Assembly (NCBI GenBank): GCA_945863605.1
Contig: CAMAZP010000004.1
Span: 62,001-126,000 of the forward strand
Reading direction: 5' to 3'
Source: Chitinophaga pinensis
Lineage (GTDB): Bacteria > Bacteroidota > Bacteroidia > Flavobacteriales_D > Crocinitomicaceae
Length of the DNA stretch: 64,000 nt
Shown: positions 36,775 to 45,406 of the stretch, one piece after another
Position numbering within the stretch: the first letter of the stretch is position 1
Layout: each line of letters begins with the position of its first letter
Notes under the pieces: model-generated
Told to the model about the DNA's origin: nothing
What the model saw: only the letters and a program-made list of their open reading frames with translations
The model's database searches: none
Program-made: the position numbers and the translations under genes

Positions 36775-37704
36775 TTAAGCTTTAAGTTTTCGAAATCGTT
36801 CTTCAAATTGCTTTTTCTGTTTTCGTTTTAACTCCGATAAATCTTGAGGTACTTTTCTTTTCCATCTTTTATGAGACCAAAGCCATTGAGAAGGATTTTT
36901 GATGATTTCTTCCTCTAATAATTTGGTGTGAATTTCTGTAATTTCTCCCCAATTCATTGATGTCGCAGCTTTGGTTATTAACTTTAATTCAATTTCGTAA
37001 TATCCTCTTTTTATTTTATGAACAACGAAAAATACAACAGCAAAGTTGTAATCATTTGCCATGTGTTCAGTCCCAAAAAGTACTGCTGTATCTTGATTTA
37101 AAAAATTCATCCAATAGCTTTTAGTGGAATGTGCTGGTGACTGATCTCCTAAAGTTAAAACGGAAAATGGCATCTTTTTAAATGTTCTAAATTTAATTTG
37201 ATAGTTGGAGGCATTTATTACTTGCATTCCAAAGCGTTCTCGACGTTGATTTACTTTTTTATCCCAAAATTTATTACTCATTGGCATACCAATCCCGAAG
37301 GCTTGATGATTGAAAAGAAAATTTTGTGAGCTTATGAGCCATTCCCAATTATTAAAATGACCAGAAACAAGGATTACATTTCTTTTTTCGTCATAAAGTT
37401 CTTGCATTAAAGCTGGATTTCGAACCAACATTCTTTTATTAAGTTGTTTTTTTGAGATGCTTAAATTCTTTATTCCTTCAACTAAAATGTCTGTAAAATG
37501 TCTGTAAAATTGCTTCAATAATTGTTGTTGTTCTAGTTCACTTTTATCTGGAAAGGAGCGTTGTATGTTTCCAATAATTACTGATTTTCTGTATGGAAAA
37601 ATACGAGTAAAAATAAAATATAAAAGATCACTAAGCTTGTATAACAACCCCAATGGTAAAAATGAAATTGGGAAGACAATAAGGTAATAAAGTAGTGCAC
37701 TCAT
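36775..37704 (-). CDS. LpxL/HtrB-like lipid A acyltransferase
   Basis: A 309-residue protein with an N-terminal membrane segment ('YLIVFPISFLPLGLLYKL'), 'IIGNIQRSFPDKSELE' and the H-x4-E catalytic motif in 'LVSGHFNNWEWLISSQ'. 'GDQSPAHSTKSYWMNFLNQDTAVLFGTEHMAN' corresponds to the acceptor region of the family. It probably adds a secondary acyl chain to lipid A, using acyl-ACP at the inner membrane. Its ATG follows the rarA stop with no gap. Confidence 0.88.
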   Translation of the reverse strand: MSALLYYLIVFPISFLPLGLLYKLSDLLYFIFTRIFPYRKSVIIGNIQRSFPDKSELEQQQLLKQFYRHFTDILVEGIKNLSISKKQLNKRMLVRNPALMQELYDEKRNVILVSGHFNNWEWLISSQNFLFNHQAFGIGMPMSNKFWDKKVNQRRERFGMQVINASNYQIKFRTFKKMPFSVLTLGDQSPAHSTKSYWMNFLNQDTAVLFGTEHMANDYNFAVVFFVVHKIKRGYYEIELKLITKAATSMNWGEITEIHTKLLEEEIIKNPSQWLWSHKRWKRKVPQDLSELKRKQKKQFEERFRKLKA

Positions 37705-38991
37705 CTATAAATATTTATCATCCCACAAACGCTTTATTGTATTTTCAATTTCTTGCTCTTTGGGACTACTTCCTGCTTGAAAAAAGGAAGTTCCTTTGAT
37801 TTCCTCTGGCATAAATTCTTGTGCAGCAAAGTTTCCTGGAAAAAGATGACTGTATAAATATCCTTCACCGTACCCTAATTGTTTCATTAATGCCGTTGGA
37901 GCATTGCGCAAGGGGAGTGGTACACCCAAATTTCCAGTTTCCCGAACTATAGCTTGTGCATCATTGATTGCGTTGTAGGCAGCATTTCCTTTAGGTGACG
38001 ATGCAAGGTATAGTGTACATTGTGCCAAAATAATTCTTGATTCAGGCCAACCAACCGTATTTACCGCTTGAAAACAAGAATTTGCCATTAACAATGCATT
38101 TGGATTGGCTAAACCAATGTCTTCCGAGGCTGAAATAATCAACCTTCGTGCAATAAATTTTGGGTCTTCACCTCCTTCAACCATTCGTGCAAGCCAATAA
38201 ACTGCGGCATTTGGGTCACTTCCGCGAATCGATTTTATAAAAGCTGAAATAATATCGTAATGCTGTTCACCATCTTTGTCGTAACGCGAAAGACTTTGTT
38301 GTGCATTTTTTAATACAATTTCGTCTGTAATAACAATCTCTTCTTGATTTTGGAAAGTACCGATAATAATTTCAAAAACGTTTAAAAGTTTGCGCGCATC
38401 ACCACCTGAAATAGTTAGCAAAGCATTGATTTCAAGTAACGTTATCTTCTTAGATGCAAGCTTTTTATCTTCTCTTATCGCACGATTTAGTAATTGCAAT
38501 AAATCCTCTTTATTATGTTCTTCTAATACATAAACTTGACAACGAGAAAGTAATGCCGAAATGACTTCAAAGGATGGATTTTCAGTTGTTGCACCAATCA
38601 AAGTGATTGTGCCTTTTTCAACTGCGCCTAGTAAAGAATCTTGTTGAGCCTTGGAAAAACGGTGAATTTCGTCAATAAATAAAATAGTTCCTTTCGTTTG
38701 AAACATACCGTTGCTTTCCACACGAGCGATAACTTCTCGCACATCTTTTACTCCAGAAGAAATAGCAGACAAGGTATGAATCGAACGATTTAAATGACTG
38801 GCAATTAATTGTGCAAGCGTAGTTTTCCCAACACCTGGAGGTCCCCAGAAAATCATTGAAGGAATAATACCAGCATCTAAGGCGCGACGAAGAGATGCAT
38901 CTTTCGCAAGTAAATGTTGCTGACCGATATATTCATCCAAGGATGTTGGACGCATTCGTTCTGCTAATGGCGCCGAATTATTCATAGTCAA
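37705..38991 (-). CDS. rarA: Replication-associated recombination ATPase RarA/MgsA
   Basis: At 428 residues it matches family length. 'PLAERMRPTSLDEYIGQQHLL' opens the AAA domain, with Walker A 'WGPPGVGKTTLAQLIA', Walker B 'ILFIDEIHRFSKAQQD', sensor 'IGATTENPSFEV' and the C-terminal tetramerisation region 'DEQ…YDIISAFIKSIRGSDPNAAVYWLARM'. RarA acts at stalled replication forks and single-strand gaps. An ATG two codons downstream (38985) is an alternative start. It is 5 bases after the glycerophosphodiesterase gene. Confidence 0.96.
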   Translation of the reverse strand: MTMNNSAPLAERMRPTSLDEYIGQQHLLAKDASLRRALDAGIIPSMIFWGPPGVGKTTLAQLIASHLNRSIHTLSAISSGVKDVREVIARVESNGMFQTKGTILFIDEIHRFSKAQQDSLLGAVEKGTITLIGATTENPSFEVISALLSRCQVYVLEEHNKEDLLQLLNRAIREDKKLASKKITLLEINALLTISGGDARKLLNVFEIIIGTFQNQEEIVITDEIVLKNAQQSLSRYDKDGEQHYDIISAFIKSIRGSDPNAAVYWLARMVEGGEDPKFIARRLIISASEDIGLANPNALLMANSCFQAVNTVGWPESRIILAQCTLYLASSPKGNAAYNAINDAQAIVRETGNLGVPLPLRNAPTALMKQLGYGEGYLYSHLFPGNFAAQEFMPEEIKGTSFFQAGSSPKEQEIENTIKRLWDDKYL

Positions 38992-38996
38992 AAGTA

Positions 38997-39851
38997 CTAT
39001 TTTTTACTTTCGTCCATTAATTTTGGATAATCAGTAATCAAACCATCAACGCCTTTTTTAATTAGTTTTTTACAAGTTTTAGCATCGTTAACTGTCCAAG
39101 TGAAGACTTTGATGTTTTTTGAATGCGCATAGTTAATCGCAGCTTTTGAAGCAGTGGCGTAAAACATTCCTAAAGCGTAAGGCTGGAAACTGATTTCTTT
39201 CAATAATTGCTTTGCTGATTTTGGTTTGTAAGTCAAGTAAACCATTTTATTAGGAACACCTCTTTTGTGTAATTCTTCCAAAATTTCAGGGTCAAAACAC
39301 ATAAAGATTAGATTTTCTTGCATTTTAAAATCTTTAGTTTCGGCTAAAATCAAGTCCACAAATTCTTTCGGGTGAGGTTGTGAAATTCCATATTCCTCTT
39401 TCTCTGATTTAATTTCAAAAAGCAACACCTTGTCTTTTAAATCAACTTCTTTGAAAAAGTCACTCAACAAGGGTTTATAAGCTGCAATTTTTTGCTGATC
39501 CGGAAATTTTTGATTTCCATTGCTTCCACAATCAAACCTACTAATTTCGGATTGCGTCATTTTATAGATGTTGAACTCTTTTTCGTTTTCGATTGGTTTT
39601 TTATTAGGAGTCAAACAGAATTCTTTCTTGAAATAAGGTTCGTGTGATACAACCAATTGTTTTTCACTGTTCACAACAACATCTAGTTCAATTCCGTCAG
39701 CTCCCATTTTAAGTGCTTCTTGAAAAGCGATAATTGTGTTTTCAGGAAAATTTCCTCGGCAACCACGATGTCCGTAAATTGGAGTTTTTGTTGATTGAGC
39801 TAACATACTTGTCAGTTGAAAAAATGCGAATAGTAAGGCAAAAAATTTCAT
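38997..39851 (-). CDS. Glycerophosphodiester phosphodiesterase, secreted
   Basis: A 284-residue GDPD-family enzyme with a signal peptide (…LTSMLAQ). The catalytic signature is 'IYGHRGCRGNFPENTIIAFQEALKMGADGIELDVVV…VVSHEP', which includes both catalytic His and the Glu/Asp metal ligands. A C-terminal 'TWTVNDAKTCKKLIKKGVDGLITDYP' completes the barrel. It splits glycerophosphodiesters to glycerol-3-phosphate and an alcohol in the periplasm, so it could also supply phosphorus, although no Pho-like box is seen here. It is within the 16-gene run. Confidence 0.93.
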   Translation of the reverse strand: MKFFALLFAFFQLTSMLAQSTKTPIYGHRGCRGNFPENTIIAFQEALKMGADGIELDVVVNSEKQLVVSHEPYFKKEFCLTPNKKPIENEKEFNIYKMTQSEISRFDCGSNGNQKFPDQQKIAAYKPLLSDFFKEVDLKDKVLLFEIKSEKEEYGISQPHPKEFVDLILAETKDFKMQENLIFMCFDPEILEELHKRGVPNKMVYLTYKPKSAKQLLKEISFQPYALGMFYATASKAAINYAHSKNIKVFTWTVNDAKTCKKLIKKGVDGLITDYPKLMDESKK

Positions 39852-39858
39852 AGTATAT

Positions 39859-40341
39859 TTAGGTTAATTGATGAATGATTTGGGAATGATTTGGGAATTC
39901 TTTCAATAGAAAATCGCGTTCAAAAAGTTCGAAATCAGCAAAATCGAAACCAGGCGCAACAACGCAAGAAACTAAACTATAACCTGTTGAATCGGAAACA
40001 GAACTTCCAAAAATAGTATTCTTTGGTACCACGAAATGCGGCTTTTCTCCTTTCGATAAATCAGCACCAATTAATGTTTTGTGATGACCAATTGCATCTA
40101 AAGTGTGAACTATCAATGGACTTCCAGCGTGGAAAAACCAATGTTCATCGCTTTTAATTCGATGAAATCGAGAAACATTATCTGAAGTTAATAAAAAATA
40201 AATTGATGTAACTAAATGTCTATCAATGTTTTCCAATTTTTCAATTGAACGATAAGTTTCCTTGTAAAAACCTCCTTCAGGGTGAGGAAGTAAATTTAAT
40301 TCTGAAACAATTTCTTGTACTTTTTTATTCAATAGGTCCAT
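39859..40341 (-). CDS. Cupin domain protein, DUF985
   Basis: Starting at the ATG at 40341 gives 160 residues. A start at 40368 would extend the overlap with the upstream gene from 17 to 44 bases. 'LLPHPEGGFYKETYRS', 'TSIYFLLTSDNVSRFHRIKSDEHWFFHAGSPLIVHTLD' and 'SLVSCVVAPGFDFADFELF' form the double-stranded beta-helix of DUF985 cupins. The function of this family is not established; His and Glu at the cupin metal site are present. Confidence 0.85.
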   Translation of the reverse strand: MDLLNKKVQEIVSELNLLPHPEGGFYKETYRSIEKLENIDRHLVTSIYFLLTSDNVSRFHRIKSDEHWFFHAGSPLIVHTLDAIGHHKTLIGADLSKGEKPHFVVPKNTIFGSSVSDSTGYSLVSCVVAPGFDFADFELFERDFLLKEFPNHSQIIHQLT

Positions 40342-41095
40342 GTGGTTTGTATCTGCCTCCTCCACCAAAATTAGGTAGAAAATATTTAAAGTCTAAAGAT
40401 AAATAAGTTCCTTCCACTTCACCAAAGGCCGTCAATCGATAGTTTGCATTCCTATATTCTGAAATTAAACCAAATAAAGGTCCAAGGGGTAGCCTTGCAG
40501 ATCCACCGATGTAGTAAATTCCTGCTTTTTTGGTTCGATATTCAAAACCTATATTTGCATTTAAATCGAGACCAATTTTTTTGTTGACGTCAACTAAACC
40601 GATATTGAAAAACTGGTGAACACCGCCAACATTTGTGATTGATCCAATGCTCGAAGGTTTATAAGCTAAGGCCAATCCAAAGGAAGCATTCATATAAAAT
40701 TCATCAGTAAATTTGATGTAAATTAAAGCATTTATTGGAATATCATATTGGATAAAGCCGAGTTCTTCATTTCCAACAAGGCTAGAATCTTCATGAACCA
40801 TATTCAATGAAAAATAGCGTTGTGTAAAGTTTATTCCTGATTCAAAAGCAATTAATTCGGTTAATCCAGCACGAACGGTTGCGCCGAAAGAATATCCCAT
40901 TTTTTGGGTGATTGTAGTTGAAAAGCTTTCATTAGAAATTGTAAGTGCTTTTTCTCCAATAAATTGGGTAGGAAAAATCGTTCTCACTTGAAAACCAAAA
41001 TAATTTGGATATTTCCCTTGATTTCCTAACTGACTCCAAATGGAAAATAGAAAGAGTACAGAAAACAAGAAAGATAAACCTATTTTATTTGTCAT
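40325..41095 (-). CDS. Outer-membrane beta-barrel protein of unknown function
   Basis: A 256-residue protein with a signal peptide (…SIWSQ) and a series of alternating hydrophobic strands ending in typical barrel segments ('VRAGLTELIAFESGINFTQRYFSLNM', 'YMNASFGLALAYKPSS', 'LDLNANIGFEYRTKKAGIYYIGGSARL'). This looks like an eight- to twelve-strand porin-like family (DUF/OmpW-like). The C-terminus carries Gly- and Pro-rich residues after the last strand. It overlaps both neighbours by 11-17 bases, so its translation is coupled to theirs. Confidence 0.7.
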   Translation of the reverse strand: MTNKIGLSFLFSVLFLFSIWSQLGNQGKYPNYFGFQVRTIFPTQFIGEKALTISNESFSTTITQKMGYSFGATVRAGLTELIAFESGINFTQRYFSLNMVHEDSSLVGNEELGFIQYDIPINALIYIKFTDEFYMNASFGLALAYKPSSIGSITNVGGVHQFFNIGLVDVNKKIGLDLNANIGFEYRTKKAGIYYIGGSARLPLGPLFGLISEYRNANYRLTAFGEVEGTYLSLDFKYFLPNFGGGGRYKPHGPIE

Positions 41096-41486
41096 TATTG
41101 AGTTCCAAGTTGCTATTAATGCTTTTTTTATCTGCGTTTATTACGTAACCAATTACAGCTAAAGCAATCATGGTAACACCAAAAAGAACGACAAACCATC
41201 TAAAAAATTTTCCTGGAATAAGAAATTTTTTATGTTTCGCCTCAACAGCAAAATTGATTTTTTGTGCTTTATTATAATCTGTTTTATGCAATCCGAATAG
41301 AATGTAAGTGACTTGTTTTTTAACCTCCTGGCCTTCTTCAAACCAAATTTTTTGTTTTTCTAATTCAGCTTTAAAACTAGCAGCACGATCAGCGTCAACG
41401 AAGCGAAATACTACATAATCAGCATTTTCAGGATGCTGTGTGAAGTTCACAAAACCTAAGTCAAAATGTTCTACTGGATTATCCAT
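41085..41486 (-). CDS. Small membrane protein of unknown function
   Basis: Of 133 residues, the first about 95 form a soluble alpha-beta unit ('ADYVVFRFVDADRAASFKAELEKQKIWFEE', resembling the DUF2007/ferredoxin-like pattern of putative signal-transducing small proteins). One membrane helix (about 97-116, 'FVVLFGVTMIALAVIGYVI') precedes a short charged tail. I do not recognise the family with confidence. It overlaps the nitroreductase gene by 16 bases and the outer-membrane protein gene by 11, so all three are translated together. Confidence 0.65.
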   Translation of the reverse strand: MDNPVEHFDLGFVNFTQHPENADYVVFRFVDADRAASFKAELEKQKIWFEEGQEVKKQVTYILFGLHKTDYNKAQKINFAVEAKHKKFLIPGKFFRWFVVLFGVTMIALAVIGYVINADKKSINSNLELNNDK

Positions 41487-42061
41487 TTCGTATTATATTC
41501 AATTGGTTTTCTGTGTGTATTTGTTGGCCATTCGATTGCTGGATAACCAATATAAAACAAACCTAAGCATTTGTCTTTTTCTTCCAAATTTAAGAATTCG
41601 TTCATTTCATCGCTGTAAATTATTTTTGGTGTGGACCAAAAACCACCAATTCCGTATGCTGTACATGTCAAATGCATATTTTGAATTGCACAAGCAACAG
41701 CTTCAATTTCTTCGATTTCCATAATTTTCTCTTCAGCTTGTCTTTTCATTGAAACGGCAATAACAGCTGAAGCGAGTAGTGGACGACGAATTAATTTCCC
41801 CAATTTCGCATCAATTTGCTGATCTTCAGGTGTTAATTTCAAGTAGGTCGCGCCTAAAAATTGACTTAAAGTAGTTAACCCTTCTTCCATAAAAACATGA
41901 AAACGCCAAGGTTGTGTGTTTCCGTGAGTAGGAGCCCACTGTGCGTTGTTGAGCATTACTTCAATTTGTTCTCGATGAACTTTACGTTCTGAAAATTGCT
42001 CCGGAAATATTGTTCTTCTGTTGCGAATTAGTTCGTTGATTTCTGAGAGGTTGTAGCGCAT
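41471..42061 (-). CDS. Nitroreductase-family FMN oxidoreductase
   Basis: A 196-residue flavoprotein with 'INELIRNRRTIFPEQFSE' (FMN phosphate-binding Arg residues), 'NAQWAPTHGNTQPWRFHVFM' and a C-terminal 'EKDKCLGLFYIGYPAIEWPTNTHRKPIE'. It is closest to the YdjA-like single-domain nitroreductases, which reduce quinones or nitro compounds with NAD(P)H. It is the first gene of the 16-gene run. Its ATG is preceded immediately by a run of ten A on the coding strand and then by the triplicated octamer repeat, so its promoter must lie in or beyond that repeat. Confidence 0.9.
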   Translation of the reverse strand: MRYNLSEINELIRNRRTIFPEQFSERKVHREQIEVMLNNAQWAPTHGNTQPWRFHVFMEEGLTTLSQFLGATYLKLTPEDQQIDAKLGKLIRRPLLASAVIAVSMKRQAEEKIMEIEEIEAVACAIQNMHLTCTAYGIGGFWSTPKIIYSDEMNEFLNLEEKDKCLGLFYIGYPAIEWPTNTHRKPIEYNTKWIIQ

Positions 42062-42071
42062 TTTTTTTTTG

Positions 42072-42340
42072 GATATTAGGATATTAGGACTTTAAGATAT
42101 TAAGACATTAGGACTTTATGAAGCAATGTGTAAATGACAAGTAAGTGAGTGAATGAAAAATGAGTGAATGAGAAATGACTTTAGGATTTTAAGATATTAA
42201 GACATTAGGACTTTATGAAGCAATGAGTAAATGACAAATGAGTGAATGAGAAATGACTTTAGGATTTTAGGACTTTAAGATATTAAGACATTAGGACTTT
42301 ATGATTAAATGACAAATGAGTGAATGAAAAATGAGAGAAT
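42072..42340. repeat. Triplicated intergenic repeat built of TTARGAYN octamers and GAATGA-type units
   Basis: Within the 354-bp gap between the GH92 gene and the nitroreductase gene, a 31-bp core (beginning TTTAAGATATTAAGACATTA) occurs identically at 42091, 42188 and 42274. Each core is followed by a tail of short ATGA/GTGA units (such as AATGAGTGAATGAGAAATGA). The core and the bases before it are a string of near-identical octamers: TTAGGATA, TTAGGACT, TTAAGATA, TTAAGACA, TTAGGACT. Copies are spaced 97 and 86 bp apart. The remaining 75 bp up to 42415 are plain A/T-rich sequence. A related array lies at 53873-54024 on the other strand. Confidence 0.85.
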
Positions 42341-42415
42341 TCTATAAATAATAATAATATTGGAGTTGATTTGCAATTTTGACAAACATTTTCATTGATT
42401 AAATTTTTGTGAAAT

Positions 42416-45406
42416 CTAGTCAAAAATCAATTCATCCACAAAGACCCACGTTTTATTTCCTTTTCCAAGGTGCCAATTTGGACAGAAACCAGGATTTTTA
42501 ATAGTATATCGAATAGTTTTGATTGCTTCGTTTTCTATTTTAGTGGTAAAAGCAAACGTTTTTGGATTTTCATCGCTTGGACTTGCAGCTGGAATCAAAA
42601 TGTTAGGAAGTGCCTTGAAATTTGTTCCATCTGTCGAGATTTCGATTTCGATGGAAGAAGGAAGGAAAATCCAAGATTTTTGATCGCGAATAAAGGAAGC
42701 ACCAATTTCTTTGATTGTTTTTAGCGAATCAAAAGTGATTTCAGCTTTCACATCTTGACCATTAAATCCCTGCCAATCGCCCGTTCTAAATTCTTTACCT
42801 CCCCGAACACCATCAATTAACGCATTTGGACCTGCTGCTGCATATTCGTTTGCGTAGACTGTTTTAAGTTGTAATTTTATACTTGAATCTCTTTTGTGAA
42901 AATGAGCTGATACTACAGCACTTTCGTACATATTTCCATCAGCTGTAGTTTTTTGAAGTTTTGTGTAAATCGTAGATGAATTTACAATTACAAATGGACG
43001 TTGAAAGTTTAACCAATTTTTAGCATCAAAGCTATATAAAAGGGTATAACTATCACTCTCATCCAATTTTAAGTAAGAAATATCAATTTTTATTGCATCA
43101 GTGAATATTGGATTATCATTAGTTATGAAAGGAACAGGGACAAATTCGTTTGGAACTTTTGCCAAAAAGAAATTAGCAGTTTCTAATCTTGGTGCTGGTT
43201 TATTCCCCATTTCAAATTCCAAAACACCTCCTTTTAACAATTTTAAATGGCAAATTTCATTGGACTTAAGTAGGTTACCATTCCATTTTATAGATTGAAC
43301 AAATTTGTTTTCAGGATTATTGTTTTTACATATAATTTCTACAAATTCTCCATTTCCTAAATTCATTTTGACTTTATCGAAAAGCGGTCTTCCAATTTGA
43401 TAATTCGTATTCCCGGGTGAAATAGGATAGAAGCCTATTGAACTTAGCACGTACCAAGCGCTCATTTGACCACAATCTTCGTTTCCTGAAAGTCCATCTG
43501 GCGCGTTGAAATAAAGTTCATTTAATATTTTATCAACGTATAATTGCGTTTTGTGAGGGGATTTTGTGAAATTATACAAGTATGCAGCATGATGAGATGG
43601 TTCATTTCCATGCGCATACTGCCCAATTAAACCTGTAATGTCACTTTGAACGCGACCACTTAATTTTTTTTGTGTTGTAAATAATTTATCAAGCCAAATT
43701 TCCAATGAATCTTTTCCGCCAAGAAGATTGGTTAATATTTCAATATGTTGAGGCGCATACGTCGAATATTGCCAACTGTTTGCCTCGGTGAAATTGAAGT
43801 TTACTTCTGTTGGGTCAAAAGGTCCATACCACATTGCTCCACGTCTAGCGCGTAAAAATTTCGTGCTTGGGTCAAATAGATTGATAAAATTATAGCTTCG
43901 TTTATTGTAAACTTGAAAGGCTGAATCGTTTCCTGCTGCTTTTGCCATCGAAGCAATACAGAAATCATCGTAAGCGTATTCGATTGTTTTTGAAGCTGAT
44001 TCTGGTTCTTCATGAGCACTGATAAATCCTTTTTCACTGTAAGGAATTTTACCGTATTCATCTAGTTGAGTGGTTTTTATCATTGCAGCAAGCGCTTCTT
44101 TCGAGTTGTAATCACGCAAACCTTTCATATACGCATCAGTAATAACGGAAACGCTGTGGTAGCCGATCATACATTCTGTTTCATTGCCTGCTAATTCCCA
44201 AACTGGTAAATCTCCACTTTCGTTGAATTGTCGTAAAAAAGTTCGGATAAATTCGTTGGTGCGTTTCGGTTGAATAAGTGTGTAAAGCGGATTTGTTCCA
44301 CGATAAGTATCCCACAAAGAGAAAACGGTGTATTGATTTTCAGATTTTTCGATTTGATGGATTTGATTGTCAAGACCTCGATATCGTCCATCTATATCGC
44401 TGAATAAATTGGGAGCAACATAATTGTGATACAAAGCGGTATAAAATATTGTTTTTAATTCTTTATTCTCAGTTGCAATATCGATTTTACCTAATTCTTG
44501 ATTCCATTTATAAACAGTTATTGCGCGCACTTGATCGAAGTTAGCAGCACCAATTTCAGTTTCTAAGTTATTTTTTGCGCCATTTTCATCAACAGCTGAA
44601 ATACCGACTTTCAAAATGATTTTAGCAGTCGATTTTGGGTATTCTAACACTAATTTATGTTCTCCATTTTTAATGATTTTTTTCGCTTTAGAGAAGGGAG
44701 TTGAACTTGTTAGATAAAAATAGAAGTGCTGATTTTTAGCCCAATCTTTCGAAATTCGATTTCCAGAAACAGCATTTTTTCCAATGACATTAATGGCTGC
44801 TGAAAGAACTTCATCGCGGTGGTCTAAATCAATCAGGATAAAACGTTTTTCTTCTTTAGTTTCAAAGGTATATTCGTGAATACCTGCTCGTTCAGATGTT
44901 GTAAGTTTAACTCCAATTTTTCCATCTTCTAAAAAAACGTTATAAAAACCAGGGCTTGCTTCTTCTTTTTCGTGCGAAAATCGGGAGCCGTAACCAGTTG
45001 GTGATTTATAACCTGGAACTGTGTTTGCTTTTCCTGATTGAGGTACAATCAATAAATCGCAGTAGTCAGGAACGCCTGTACCACTCAAATGGGTGTGACT
45101 AAATCCATAAATAATTGAATCTGAATAATGATAGCCCGAGCAACCATCCCATCCTTCATAGCGTGTATCTGGACTTAATTGCATCATTCCAAATGGAGCG
45201 GTTGCACCAGGGAAAGTATGTCCGTGTCCGCCTGTTCCAATAAATGGATTGACAAACAAACTTGGTGAACTTGTCGAAACTGAAGGTTTTGATAGTTTGT
45301 TTTGTGCTTTATCACTTGCTTCTTGAATACTTGGAACTGTTCCTTGTGCAAGGATACTTTGGAGTTTAACTAGTATTAAAAGGGCAATTAAATAGAAATT
45401 TCTCAT
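42416..45406 (-). CDS. GH92-family alpha-mannosidase with C-terminal discoidin-like domain
   Basis: The 996-residue protein has a signal peptide (…LQSILAQ). The GH92 region starts with 'VNPFIGTGGHGHTFPGATAPFGMMQLSPDT' and 'GFSHTHLSGTGVPDYCDLL', and ends with 'SGNEDCGQMSAWYVLSSIGFYPISPG' and 'YQIGRPLFDKV'. A coagulation factor 5/8 type C-like module (about 860-996, 'FRTGDWQGFNGQDVKAEI') follows. GH92 enzymes are calcium-dependent exo-mannosidases, usually alpha-1,2, that trim N-glycans and mannans outside the cytoplasm. It overlaps the GT2 gene by 4 bases. There is no T9SS tail, so it is likely periplasmic or released. Confidence 0.93.
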   Translation of the reverse strand: MRNFYLIALLILVKLQSILAQGTVPSIQEASDKAQNKLSKPSVSTSSPSLFVNPFIGTGGHGHTFPGATAPFGMMQLSPDTRYEGWDGCSGYHYSDSIIYGFSHTHLSGTGVPDYCDLLIVPQSGKANTVPGYKSPTGYGSRFSHEKEEASPGFYNVFLEDGKIGVKLTTSERAGIHEYTFETKEEKRFILIDLDHRDEVLSAAINVIGKNAVSGNRISKDWAKNQHFYFYLTSSTPFSKAKKIIKNGEHKLVLEYPKSTAKIILKVGISAVDENGAKNNLETEIGAANFDQVRAITVYKWNQELGKIDIATENKELKTIFYTALYHNYVAPNLFSDIDGRYRGLDNQIHQIEKSENQYTVFSLWDTYRGTNPLYTLIQPKRTNEFIRTFLRQFNESGDLPVWELAGNETECMIGYHSVSVITDAYMKGLRDYNSKEALAAMIKTTQLDEYGKIPYSEKGFISAHEEPESASKTIEYAYDDFCIASMAKAAGNDSAFQVYNKRSYNFINLFDPSTKFLRARRGAMWYGPFDPTEVNFNFTEANSWQYSTYAPQHIEILTNLLGGKDSLEIWLDKLFTTQKKLSGRVQSDITGLIGQYAHGNEPSHHAAYLYNFTKSPHKTQLYVDKILNELYFNAPDGLSGNEDCGQMSAWYVLSSIGFYPISPGNTNYQIGRPLFDKVKMNLGNGEFVEIICKNNNPENKFVQSIKWNGNLLKSNEICHLKLLKGGVLEFEMGNKPAPRLETANFFLAKVPNEFVPVPFITNDNPIFTDAIKIDISYLKLDESDSYTLLYSFDAKNWLNFQRPFVIVNSSTIYTKLQKTTADGNMYESAVVSAHFHKRDSSIKLQLKTVYANEYAAAGPNALIDGVRGGKEFRTGDWQGFNGQDVKAEITFDSLKTIKEIGASFIRDQKSWIFLPSSIEIEISTDGTNFKALPNILIPAASPSDENPKTFAFTTKIENEAIKTIRYTIKNPGFCPNWHLGKGNKTWVFVDELIFD

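Noticed and set aside
42072-42340. CRISPR array
   Set aside because: The repeats are 31-bp cores, but the intervening sequences are themselves related low-complexity tails and not unique spacers. Spacings differ (97 and 86 bp) and no cas genes are near.
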